From positions 1-12,428 of the forward strand of contig JNEM01012826.1 of the NCBI GenBank assembly GCA_000697335.1: DNA of 12,428 bases, in the 5' to 3' direction. Numbering within the stretch: the stretch's first letter is position 1; every line of letters starts with the position of its first letter. The stretch comes from Conidiobolus incongruus B7586. Taxonomy: Eukaryota; Entomophthoromycota; Entomophthoromycetes; Entomophthorales; Conidiobolaceae. A program made the translations under genes and the position numbers. A model generated the notes under the pieces. The model did no database searches. It was not told the origin of the DNA and saw only the letters and a list, made by a program, of their open reading frames with translations. This document shows positions 1 through 9,067 of the stretch, one piece after another.

Positions 1-2057
1 AAAATTAAAAAATTTAAAAAAATCTTATTTATTTATTTTATAAAATTTGATTAAAATATCAAATATTATTTATTGAACCATTGGATAATTTAAAAAATAC
101 AAATATTTAAATTATATTTAAATTAAAATTAAATATTTCTATTATAAAATAATTTTTATGATATTGGAAATATTATTTATTTTCAATTGAATATTAAGAA
201 TTTGATATCAAAATATTATTAAATATAGGATTCAATTGATTTTATATTAATTTATGGATGTAAACATAAATAATTCAATATTTTCAATATAAAATATTAC
301 TAATATTAATTGTTTTTAAATAATTTATTTTTATTGATTATTTTATCAATTATAAAATTATTTAGGATTTTGTCATCAACATAATGCTGTCAATTATATC
401 TTCATACCTTATCTTATTTTATCTTGGAATTATTACCAACTTTTACATATAAAAATGGGATACATTGTCAAATATACAAAGACTTTTTCATATTTTTCAC
501 ATTAAAATTACTCATGCACATTAACCCCATTATAGATTTATATTCAAATGAAATTTAATATATATTTGATTACATTATTTTGAATTTATAAATTTTGAAA
601 AATGTATTAAGTATTTTTCCAAATTAAAATATTCATCATTATATACACTCCCTAAATATATGATATTTAATGATATATTAAGATTTCATTTAATATTTCT
701 AATAATTATATTATGTTAATATTTGCAACTTGTTATATAAAAAACTATTTATTATAATTGTCAGAGTTAAAAACAAAAATTTATAATCTTCATCATTAAT
801 ACCAAAGAGATAAATAATATTCTTTACTTATTTTAAGCATATTAAACAATTTTAAACACAGTATGTTTTTAAATATTCCAACAAATGTATTATCTTGATA
901 TCTTAAACATCAATCTATAGTAAAAATATAATATCGGCGTATTATAGCTTATATTACACTTATCAATTTCAATTGAAATATGATATATCATTCGAATATC
1001 TCTGCTATTTTATATGTAATCATCATTGCAAAATATCAAATATGAAAGACAATTATTTAGAACGGAATAATATAATAATATAAAACACTATAATTTCTCA
1101 ACATATTATCACTATACAGCTCATAAGAATTATCAGAATGTTTACTAGTTTGAGAAATCGCAAACTAACAAATTTGATCAGAGTTAGGTAATATGATATT
1201 TAAGTTTCAAAATTAATGCCAAGTGGTTGTTTAATTTGATAAATATCAAATCCAGGTATAAATTAAATATAAATCAGATGATAATTTCAAGAGTATGATC
1301 TCATATCGTTTATATTTATCGCTATCAAAGTCTAAATCTAACTATGAAAATACTTTTCATTTTTTAATAAATGAAGCAAAGTTAGTATTTCGGAATTCAT
1401 AAATAATTAATTTAAAACGATTGATGATTTTCACCTGAGTCTTCCGAATTATTCCTATCCAATTAGAATGCCTGAAAGGAATAACATTTTTTCTGGATAT
1501 TTCAGTATCATTATTTTTAGAATAATATATTACTATTATGATGGATTTTTTCTTGAAATCCTGATGTGCGAATAGAATGACATTTTATGTGGTTGCTGAG
1601 CCTCAAAACGTTTACTATATTAATACTAAACTTCAAGAATGAATATTGCTTGTGATAATTAAAAAAAATATGAATATCATTTCGATATTCAGGTTCAAAT
1701 AAATAATTTACTAAACAATTTGATAAGTGAAAAATTTCAAAATCGAAATGATGAAATCTATTAAATCACTTAATCGTATGTAGTTTTCAATGCGCAGTAG
1801 GTTTTAAACAGATTACTTGTTAAAAGTACTGTCATTCTTTTTGTTATGACTGATAGGAATTTAGATCCATTTGGCTTCTACAAAATCACTTGCTATTGTT
1901 TTTAAATCATATAGTTTTTGTGAGATTGGTGGTCCAGCTTTCGGGATTATCCCTCAAACGAGATTAATATAACCATTCTAACAATCAGAGTCACTCCACA
2001 TTTAAAAATTTTTCTTTTGAATATTACCAAATCTAATCACACTCAAATTTTCAACAG
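1..2057. other. AT-rich intergenic DNA, no supported gene
   Basis: This stretch is dominated by A/T runs and contains no long open frame on either strand. The first 1.3 kb is nearly featureless. Base composition rises slightly between about 1380 and 1960, where short stop-free pieces occur, for example a + strand frame across about 1872-1975 preceded by an AG-ending splice-like site. None is long enough or similar enough to a known family to call a gene. The part nearest 2058 is presumably the distal promoter of the following gene. No tRNA, rRNA or tandem array was seen. Confidence 0.6.
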
Positions 2058-2122
2058 CCAATCATCTTCTATTGGTTCAACCCTTCCTCAGTTGCTATTC
2101 CCGAATTTTCTCCTATATAAAA
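2058..2122 (+). promoter_or_regulatory. CCAAT/TATA promoter of the MCT1 gene
   Basis: A CCAAT box sits at 2058-2062 and a second in reverse orientation (ATTGG) at 2071-2075. A TATATAA element follows at 2114-2120, about 105 bp before the start codon at 2225. CCAAT boxes are the binding sites of the fungal HAP/CBF (NF-Y) complex, which is widely tied to genes for mitochondrial proteins. That would fit the downstream gene, but the regulatory link is an inference from motif and position only. Confidence 0.55.
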
Positions 2123-2224
2123 CTGAGACAGTCCACAAAACAAATGCAAATTTATGACTTTGATTACTTGATGAGCGTTTATATCAACTCTATATAACCT
2201 ATTGTCCTAATATTTACTTTAACC

Positions 2225-3500
2225 ATGATGCATCTCAGAAAACAACTTCCTCATCTTTCAAAATCTCTTAATAAGACTTTAACAAGTAAATTCCACTATT
2301 CTTCAAATCCTAAAAGCTATATCCCGAGACGCTTCATGGTACGTATCAAATATACTACATCTAAGATTTGTTTGTGATTTTTTTATTTTTAGACTTCTGA
2401 TGCCCTCCACCAAAACTATACTGCAGTCATGTTTCCTGGTAATTATTTATCTTATTTTACCGGTCAAGTATTACAAACTAAATCTAATTGATCTAGGTCA
2501 AGGATCTCAAGTCATTGGTATGGGAAAAGATCTCTATGAGAATCACCAAGCTGCTAGGGAGGCATTTGAAGAAGCTGACGAAGCTTTGGGATTTCGTCTC
2601 AGCAGATTAATATTTGAAGGAGATCAAATCACCCTTACACAAACTGAAAATGCTCAACCTGCGATCTTAACAACCTCTATTGCAACTCTTCGTGTACTAG
2701 AACATGCTTATGGTTTCAACATGGAAAAAAGCGTTAAATATGCGATGGGTCACTCTCTTGGTGAGTTTTCTGCCCTTGTCGCTACTGGCGCTCTTAATTT
2801 ATCCGATGCTGTTCGCCTTGTCAGGACGCGAGGTCAAGCGATGCACGACTGTGTTGTGAACCTAAATAGACCTATCTCTATGAGCGCCCTTGTTATTACT
2901 AAGGGTAATCTTAACCGAGTATTTGATGTTGTTCACCAAGTAAACAGCCAATTATCTAACTCTGAAGTGGTTGAGGTTGCCAATTATAACTCTTCCTTCC
3001 AATGCGTCTTAAGTGGTACCAAAGAGGGTGTTAATGCTGCCGCCCGTGAACTCAAAAGACTTAGAATTGCACTTAAAGCGGTCGATCTTCCAGTTTCTGC
3101 TCCATTTCATTGTAGCTTAATGCGACCTGCCAGACAACCTTTGGAAGAAGCACTTAAAAATATCCAATTTTCGGTTCCTTCTGTGCCTATTGTTTTTAAT
3201 GTATGGGGTAAACCTATTCATGAAGTAACTCCACAAGCAGATATTACAAGAGTCATTCCCCAGCTTATAATTGAACAAGTCGATCATCCTGTCCGCTGGT
3301 TCGAAAGTGTTCAATTCGTCAAAAAGCAGGGCATCTCGAGCTTCTTGTCTATCGGACCTGGTAAAATTCTGGCCAATCTGGCTAAAAAAGATTTTCCCTT
3401 GGACTGGATTCGTAGTGTATCTAATACGAAAGAATGTCAAGATGAATTTGGTACAATGATCCAACCCCAAGCTGAAGTTTTAGAGTCAGCTTCTGCTTAA
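2225..3500 (+). CDS. MCT1: Mitochondrial malonyl-CoA:ACP transacylase (three exons)
   Basis: The enzyme moves malonyl groups from CoA to mitochondrial acyl carrier protein, feeding type II fatty-acid synthesis (octanoate for lipoate). Exons are 2225-2338, 2393-2438 and 2497-3500, joined by introns of 54 bp (GTACGT...TTTTAG) and 58 bp (GTAATT...TCTAG), giving 387 residues. Residues 1-38 contain no acidic residue and many Lys, Arg and Ser, as expected of a mitochondrial presequence. The FabD fold follows: FPGQGSQ at 52-58 (oxyanion-loop Gln55), the nucleophile motif GHSLGE with Ser140, Arg165 exactly 25 residues later as in E. coli FabD, the NYNSSFQ stretch, catalytic His258 in APFH, and GPGK near the C-terminus. 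Intron 2 splits the Gly54 codon inside FPGQGSQ. A start at 2400 would read intron 2 as protein and lose both the presequence and this motif, so the spliced model from 2225 (or the adjacent ATG at 2228) is preferred. Confidence 0.93.
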
Positions 3501-3536
3501 ACTAATAATATCTTTATCTTTCCATACACTTTTGGA

Positions 3537-3550
3537 CCGATACATATCGG
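3537..3550 (+). other. Short hairpin in the MCT1 3' UTR
   Basis: CCGATA and TATCGG form a perfect 6-bp inverted repeat around a 2-nt centre, 37 bp after the stop codon. It stands out in local AT-rich DNA. It could be an RNA hairpin near the 3' end or a palindromic protein site, or it may be chance. Confidence 0.35.
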
Positions 3551-3580
3551 ACTAGTATAAATGATTTTACACTGTACATT

Positions 3581-3586
3581 AATAAA
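3581..3586 (+). terminator. Putative polyadenylation signal of MCT1
   Basis: A canonical AATAAA lies 81 bp after the MCT1 stop codon, a normal distance for a fungal 3' UTR. In AT-rich DNA this hexamer is common, so position is the main support. Confidence 0.45.
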
Positions 3587-4204
3587 ATCTATATAATTCA
3601 ATATCGCACGCTAAATCCAAATTGCTTTGTTGATGATGAATATGCCAATTAACTCTATCACCAATTACCTAGGAACTCTCTATTCTCTACCCAACTGTTC
3701 TTGTTCCACTGTCGTTTTAGTAAACACATTTCGATGATTTCAATTGTTTGAATTATTTTAATTCATCATAGTTTAGCAATTTAGTTTTACACTGTGTTAT
3801 GTAAATTAAAACCAATTTTATATTTTAATTCCAATTATAAAACTCGATCTCATAACACTTGATATCTTTATCAATCAAATGATCCACAGTCATATTATGT
3901 TATACCTAATCAACATTTTATAAAAATTTGATTTCATATCAGTTCAAATTTACTTCTAATCAATAAAATATAATGAAAATATATTATATCATACAAAAAT
4001 ATATCAATTTATATTTAGATTGATATAATGTTTATTGGTAAAACATATTCATGATCAAATTCTTAATTATTGCTGCTTTTTTTTCAAATAATAGCATCAT
4101 ATTAAAATAAATTGATATTCTATTATATATTTGGAAAATTTTATTTTTATCTGATATTTAATAATTAGTATTTAGAAATATCAAAACTCTCTTAACATAT
4201 AAAC
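3587..4204. other. Intergenic DNA, nothing assignable
   Basis: The first 150 bp are richer in GC and contain a 31-codon ATG-started frame at about 3641-3736, on the strand of the flanking genes, that matches nothing I recognise. The remainder is AT-rich without repeats or open frames of note. Confidence 0.5.
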
Positions 4205-4206
4205 TA

Positions 4207-4435
4207 CTAGTTTGTTTTATTAATGAGTTTACTCGGCTCCACTTTAATTTTTTAGTCGCTATCTATAATTCAGGTATTGAGAAACTTAGAGGTATTAGTA
4301 AAATATCAATTTATCCATTATTCAATCAGCTATCAAAGAATACCATTTATTTAATAGATTTTAGAGCTGTATATAAAAATCGATCAATAATTCAGAGAAG
4401 TGGAGCCAAGTAAACCCATTAACAAAATAAACTAG
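4207..4435. mobile_element. MITE-like non-autonomous DNA transposon with TA target duplication
   Basis: The element is 229 bp long. Its ends are 38-bp terminal inverted repeats at 4207-4244 and 4398-4435, both starting CTAGTTT and ending GGCTCCACTT on the inner side. They match at 34 of 38 positions, and all four differences are transitions. The dinucleotide TA flanks both ends (4205-4206 and 4436-4437), the duplication expected of Tc1/mariner-superfamily transposases. The 153-bp interior is AT-rich and non-coding, so the element would need a transposase supplied elsewhere. It sits in the MCT1-NTR1 intergenic space about 520 bp before the NTR1 start. The superfamily is inferred from the TA duplication only; the TIR sequence itself is not one I recognise. 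Confidence 0.85.
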
Positions 4436-4445
4436 TATGACGTAA

Positions 4446-4861
4446 TTATTTTTCAACTATTATAATAGTTATGTGTTATAAAATTTTTTTTAATTTGAAA
4501 TTGAATCAATTGGTAAAATTAGTAAAATATAAACTTTATATTACCTAATTTGGTTACAATGATAATTTATAATAGTAATTTTTACTCCATTTTAATAAAA
4601 TACTAATTCAAGGTTTTTTTTGGTCAAATTACTATAAAACCCTGTACAAATATATATAATAATATATTAAGAGATTCAACAATATAATAAATATTTGGAA
4701 AACATATAATTCGGTCATTGATTATTATATCAAATAAGGAATATTTTTATTCGTTATTAAGCATAAAAATCATAATGAATAAAATAACGAAATAAACCAA
4801 TCTGATTATCCCATAATTTTAATATCTCATATAATTAGTTTGAAAGTTATGTATATAGATA
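4446..4861. other. AT-rich NTR1 upstream region
   Basis: No open frame or repeat of note is visible. A TGACGTAA (CRE/bZIP-type) motif occurs at 4438-4445, touching the right end of the MITE. The rest is the presumed upstream region of the NTR1 gene. Confidence 0.45.
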
Positions 4862-4871
4862 TATATATAAG
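4862..4871 (+). promoter_or_regulatory. TATA box of the NTR1 gene
   Basis: TATATATAAG ends 88 bp before the ATG at 4960, nearly the spacing seen at MCT1. The surrounding A/T richness lowers certainty, but the element is followed by a GAGACCGC stretch that sets it off from background. Confidence 0.45.
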
Positions 4872-4959
4872 AGACCGCAATTTGGTAAAAGAATTTTAGC
4901 TCACAAAAATATAAACACCAATTTTAAATATATTTTTGGTTTTTTAAATTATTGAAATA

Positions 4960-7077
4960 ATGTCAAGTGAAGATTATGATCATTCACCAAATTTAAGCTC
5001 AGATGAAGAGAATCAGGATTATAAACGAGCCAAATACAATCGGAGTTCTCATATATATGGAGTTTTTGCGGATGACTATGTTGAAGAGTCATGCTCAGAT
5101 ATGAGAAGAGAGGTAAATTTTGTATCTTCTACACATCAATTTACGAATATGGATAATGAAGAATCATCAGGTGAAAATGAACCGTCTTCTATTGCTACCC
5201 ATTCACCAAAAGATAATGGTATACTTGGAGATGATATTGAAGGCGAATTATTACCTGAAGAAGAAACTAGGCCGGTATTGGGACAATCCTCATATAGTAA
5301 TGTTGAAGACCCTTCTTTCCAAAAGCCTTTACATAAAGTATCTAAAAATTTTGGAAAACTCGGCGCTTCTTCGAGTGGGTTCGGTTTAAAATTCTTGAAG
5401 AAATTTGGCTATAAAGAGGGTCAAGGTCTTGGAAGTAGAGGTCAGGGACTTGCTGAGCCCATTCTCCCCAATATCAGAAAAGATCAAAAGGCTGGTATCG
5501 CTCATGGTGGTTCTTCTGAAATGGATCAATATACTCGAAAACTTGAAAAACAGCGATATAACAAGCCTGATGATTCATCTGACGAAGACGCCGAAGGTGG
5601 CTCCACTCTTGGACGTCAAAATAAACGAGTCAAATTCAAGAAACCCAAGGTTCAATTTAAGTCATTTAAGCAAACGTTAGAAGAAATAGATCAAAGGAAT
5701 CTAAGACAGCAAAAAGTGATAGATATGACTGGCTCCCAGCCTAAAGAGTTAGATAAAATTCAAGTCAGCAGTTCCGATATCTATTCCAAAGAGGATATAC
5801 TACTCTTGGTTGAGCTTGGGGAGCTTGAAAAAACCAATCTTGAGCAGGAGCTAGTCGAGCTGAATGATCAGTTGAAGGCAATGGAAATCCAACACCAAAC
5901 ACTCGGCGATGAATTCAAATTAGCTAATATGGAGCTAGAATTAGTGCACAAAATCGAGCAAGCAATTCAGAAATGCCATCAATTTCAAATCAGCCTCTCC
6001 AGCGAGGATATGGAAAGCCTCTCAGTATATAATTCTCATCTACAAAGTTTGAATGACATCTTAAAACAAGAAATTCCATCCAATTTTCACTCGACTACAC
6101 AGCATCAATTATCTGAAACCGCTGTGGCATGTATTATTCCCAACTTCAAGAGAGTACTATCTCAATGGAATCCCTTAGAAGACGATCTAAAATATGTCCA
6201 GGAATTCTTCTCCAGTTATCCCAATTTGTTTTACACATCCGATACACTTTATTTATCACCAAGCAATGGATCTGCTCAAGAAATGATGTGGGATAGCGAC
6301 TCTGGCGTGACATCCATGACACCTTATGATGCTCTTATCTACCACCTATGGCTTCCAAAAGTTCGCTCCACTTTAATCAACCAATGGAATCCTCAAGACT
6401 ACGATTCAGCCATCCGTTTATTCGAAGTCTGGAAACCACCTAATTTGATCTCATCATATATTTTTGAGCTCATCATTAATCAATCTATCATCCCGAAAAT
6501 GCAGCAGGCTGTTGAAAACTGGAATCCCAAAAAGAGCTCTACATCACTTGAGCTTTTCATCCATCCCTGGCTTCCCTTAATTCACTCTCAGCTGAATCCG
6601 CTCATCGACACGATTCGAAGCAAATTAGGACTCACCTTGGTCAATTGGCATCCTGAAGATCCCACTGCATTTAACATTGTCACGACATGGCGATCCGTAT
6701 TCAATGAGAAGGATATGCTCAAGCTAATTGATCGGTCTATTGTTCCTAAGCTCTTTGAAATGCTTAAATTTGAATTTGTCATAGATCCCTCAGATCAAAA
6801 CATCGCCCCCATTACAAATATCATCCACTGGCACACATATCTAGGAGATCAAAATACCGAGAAAATCCTCAAAGACGCATTTTTTCCAAAGTTCTATGAT
6901 GTTCTCAAAGAATGGACAAGTATCCAAGGAGACTTGGATTTAGAGGAAGTGTTTGATTGGATTCACTATTGGAAGACCTTATTCCCGCAAACTATCTTAT
7001 CATTAAATGGAGTTGAGCACTCTTTTAGGTTCGCACTAGATTTGTTGAATGAAGCTATTGATAAATTTACTCAATAG
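4960..7077 (+). CDS. NTR1: G-patch spliceosome disassembly factor Ntr1/Spp382 (TFIP11-like)
   Basis: This family activates the DEAH helicase Prp43 through its G-patch, within the NTR complex that takes apart the intron-lariat spliceosome in the nucleus. The 705-residue frame is intronless, with A at -3 of the ATG. Parts in order: an acidic, Ser-rich N-terminus with the TFIP11 N-terminal signature YGVFADD (33-39); a G-patch at about 136-184 (GFGLKFLKKFGY, then GQGLGSRGQGL); a basic linker (about 220-250); a predicted coiled coil (about 275-335); and a GCFC-type helical domain from about 385 to 700. The GCFC part shows the family's repeated WNP-like motifs at 403, 476, 521 and 563 (WHP). It stops at a segment that matches the end of the GCFC region. 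Human TFIP11 (about 837 residues) continues beyond this with a C-terminal domain (KQLYTFG, YIDRGV) that I cannot find in the 274 bp downstream. Yeast Spp382 is of similar length (708). Confidence 0.93.
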   Translation: MSSEDYDHSPNLSSDEENQDYKRAKYNRSSHIYGVFADDYVEESCSDMRREVNFVSSTHQFTNMDNEESSGENEPSSIATHSPKDNGILGDDIEGELLPEEETRPVLGQSSYSNVEDPSFQKPLHKVSKNFGKLGASSSGFGLKFLKKFGYKEGQGLGSRGQGLAEPILPNIRKDQKAGIAHGGSSEMDQYTRKLEKQRYNKPDDSSDEDAEGGSTLGRQNKRVKFKKPKVQFKSFKQTLEEIDQRNLRQQKVIDMTGSQPKELDKIQVSSSDIYSKEDILLLVELGELEKTNLEQELVELNDQLKAMEIQHQTLGDEFKLANMELELVHKIEQAIQKCHQFQISLSSEDMESLSVYNSHLQSLNDILKQEIPSNFHSTTQHQLSETAVACIIPNFKRVLSQWNPLEDDLKYVQEFFSSYPNLFYTSDTLYLSPSNGSAQEMMWDSDSGVTSMTPYDALIYHLWLPKVRSTLINQWNPQDYDSAIRLFEVWKPPNLISSYIFELIINQSIIPKMQQAVENWNPKKSSTSLELFIHPWLPLIHSQLNPLIDTIRSKLGLTLVNWHPEDPTAFNIVTTWRSVFNEKDMLKLIDRSIVPKLFEMLKFEFVIDPSDQNIAPITNIIHWHTYLGDQNTEKILKDAFFPKFYDVLKEWTSIQGDLDLEEVFDWIHYWKTLFPQTILSLNGVEHSFRFALDLLNEAIDKFTQ

Positions 7078-7351
7078 CACTTAATTGATTGTTAATAATT
7101 TTTTTCATTAAAACATTATATAATTGCCCATACTACCATTTTTTATCAAAATTCTTAAAATTTCTTATAATAATAGTGTAACATTTTCTAATTCATGCTT
7201 AATCAATCTCATTCATGCAAATATTTCTTAATAAATATATTGAATTATTGAAAAATAATGATTAGTATAGCATGTTTTATTTATTCATAGAATAATTTAC
7301 TCGATATTTAATAGATTTAAATAATAGGTGGTAACTAGTATTAATTAATTA
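7078..7351. terminator. Convergent 3' ends of NTR1 and the zinc-ribbon gene
   Basis: NTR1 (+) and the zinc-ribbon gene (-) end only 274 bp apart. An AATAAA for NTR1 is at 7230-7235. Two overlapping AATAAA copies on the - strand lie at 7276-7285. The two transcripts would thus end within a few tens of bases of each other, or overlap. Confidence 0.4.
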
Positions 7352-7801
7352 TTAAATATCGTGATTTTTATGATATTCATAAAAGCAATTTCTATGACCT
7401 TCAATACATAATGGAACTTGGCAATATTCACAAATCCAAGAAGTTTTTATATATTGCAAAGATTTCATATCCAGTTTCCTAGTTTTAAAACGGCATAAAT
7501 AACAAGTTTTTCTCTTTTCCCTACTCAAATAAAAAGGTAAATGACTCTGGTTATCAAATCTATTTGAGGGTAATTCCTTTGTAGATTTCGTAATATAATT
7601 TGTTCTGTTGCCTTTTGATATTTTAGCGGGCTGATTATTTTCTAATTTCTTATTATTCTCTCCATTTAATCTGGCACGTTTGAGAATTTCATTTTCTTCT
7701 GAAGGTAATTTTAACTGAGTATCTGTTTCTAAAATAGAATTGAAATCGGTTTCAGTGAAAGTGGTTGCTGGGGTTAGTTCATTTTTAGTTTCTGCAGGCA
7801 T
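7352..7801 (-). CDS. Small protein with C-terminal piggyBac-type zinc ribbon
   Basis: From the ATG at 7801 the protein has 149 residues; reading further upstream has no ATG. Residues 1-85 are polar and look disordered, with an acidic start (TETDFNSILETD) and a Lys/Asn-rich middle. Residues 87-147 match the cysteine-rich zinc ribbon at the C-terminus of piggyBac transposases and PGBD proteins. There is an HLPFYL lead-in, then basic residues, Cys100-x2-Cys103, Cys124-x2-Cys127-x4-Cys132 within CEYCQVPLC, and Cys139-Phe with Tyr143-His144 and His147. In full transposases this domain binds the element's ends or chromatin. The DDE catalytic domain is absent here and none is visible upstream. It may be a domesticated DNA- or histone-binding factor, a regulator of piggyBac elements, or the tail of a decayed transposon. 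The intact frame and own start favour a working gene. Confidence 0.72.
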   Translation of the reverse strand: MPAETKNELTPATTFTETDFNSILETDTQLKLPSEENEILKRARLNGENNKKLENNQPAKISKGNRTNYITKSTKELPSNRFDNQSHLPFYLSREKRKTCYLCRFKTRKLDMKSLQYIKTSWICEYCQVPLCIEGHRNCFYEYHKNHDI

Positions 7802-8580
7802 AATAACAAGGTTATTAATTACTAATAATATCAATAATATTCAGTTCAATGATATATACAAAACTATTGAATTATTACTAATAAGATATTTAAATAAAAA
7901 AGGGGCATACATAAAATTCACGATATGTTTCATTTTTAATATCATGTTATCTATTTAAGCTAATATATTTGTATTAGCTCAACATTATTACATTTTTTTA
8001 CATTTTACATTATTTTTTTAACAGTAAATTGTCAAATATTAGAATAAATATATAAAAAATATGATTTAATTTCGATTTATTTGAGTATGGTAAATAAAAT
8101 TAAAGCTATAGTTAACTTGGATTTTAAAATTATTTTTTATAATATAAAATATAATTAATTATAAATTTAAATTATATAAATTTTTAAAATAATTTTTTGG
8201 AAAGAATTCAGTTAATATACAGTCATTGTTAAGAATTATTAAATTTGAGGATAAAATCACAAAAAGGTTGATGTCATAAATTATGTGTAGAACGATTTGG
8301 TTTAGCAAAAGTATTTGAAATTTTAAATAGTGATTAATATTTTGCCAAATTAACATATTTTCATAAAGTATCCTACAAATCTGATATAAAATTATAAATT
8401 CGTTTTTTGAAGTATTAATAATAAAATTCAAACTTAAAGTTATATTAACATTTGCTTTAGGGATAAAATCATCACAAAATAATTTTAAAATGGATTACAT
8501 ATTAAATATCTGCCCAAAGTTATTGTTTTATTGGAGATATGCTTGATTTTGGGTGATATGGTTTGTGATTTTTTAAATTA
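7802..8580. other. AT-rich intergenic DNA
   Basis: The part next to 7801 is the presumed promoter of the zinc-ribbon gene; a GTATATAT element on the - strand at about 7850-7860 could be its TATA box. An open - strand frame at 8159-8431 has no ATG at its head, is made almost wholly of Ile, Leu, Asn, Phe and Tyr, and looks like chance. An 18-codon + strand frame opens with ATG at 8490, just before the island described next. Confidence 0.5.
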
Positions 8581-8962
8581 ATGTTATATCCACTGATAAA
8601 CTAAATTTGTTCACCTTTGTCCAAGCCCTGAATAGGGCCCAGGTACCCCAAGAAGGTAAGCACTAATATTAATCTTGGAAGTCTGGCTTAATTGACTATT
8701 GAATAGCAATAAATATTTTTAGTAGTATAAATATCTCAGTTCATTTCTATATCATATTCAGCCCACCTGAAAGTCTTGCTTGATCCAAGTTTTATATGCA
8801 AATATCCATCATTTTGCTCATATTTTACTTGTATGATATTTATTATAAATGATTACCTTGTCCCAAAGGTATTCAATTATTTTATGAAATAAATTCTGTT
8901 TAAACACGTAATAATACAATTTTAACATTGCTTTTGTATTTTCTTTTTAGAATAATTATTGA
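8581..8962 (+). other. GC-rich island with splice-like signals, possible small spliced gene
   Basis: Bases 8611-8660 are 54% GC (27 of 50) inside DNA that is otherwise strongly AT-rich. On the + strand a stop-free frame runs to a good donor (AAG|GTAAGC, 8656), then a 106-bp AT-rich stretch with an ACTAAT branch-like motif and an acceptor ATTCAG (8761). The frame continues phase-correct (VQALNRAQVPQE, then AHLKVLLDP) to a second donor-like GTATTC at 8869. A pyrimidine-rich acceptor TTCTTTTTAG ends at 8950, followed by a stop at 8960-8962. No convincing start exon was found, and the product resembles nothing I know. The - strand is also open in pieces (for example NDGYLHIKLGSSKTFRWAEYD across 8725-8805), so even the strand is uncertain. 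It may be a small gene, a gene relic or a non-coding RNA. Confidence 0.28.
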
Positions 8963-9031
8963 TTTTCCTCCTTTTTTGAGTTTTTAAAAAAAATAAAACA
9001 CTAATATTTTTTGAAAATTGGTTTAATAAGT

Positions 9032-9067
<36 letters not shown>

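Noticed and set aside
1141-1172. Inverted repeat TAGTTTG...CAAACTA resembling the MITE end
   Set aside because: Only 7 bp pair and only the first few bases resemble the MITE end; there is no second end and no target duplication.
3117-3470. 117-residue open frame on the - strand
   Set aside because: It lies wholly inside the MCT1 coding exon and is its antisense shadow; the + strand product has full FabD motifs.
8159-8431. 90-codon - strand frame
   Set aside because: It has no ATG at its head and is made of Ile, Leu, Asn, Phe and Tyr as random AT-rich DNA would be. It shows no piggyBac DDE features that could link it to the zinc-ribbon gene.
8611-8700. Spliced-leader or U1-like RNA at the GC island
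   Set aside because: A GTAAGC donor and short hairpin potential prompted the idea, but I see no Sm site of the right form and no match to the U1, U2, U4, U5 or U6 cores.
8581-8868. Histone-fold (CENP-X tail-like) protein encoded by the island
   Set aside because: The ALNRA and HLKVLLD pieces vaguely recall it, but the spacing is wrong and the QLLLDF ending is absent.
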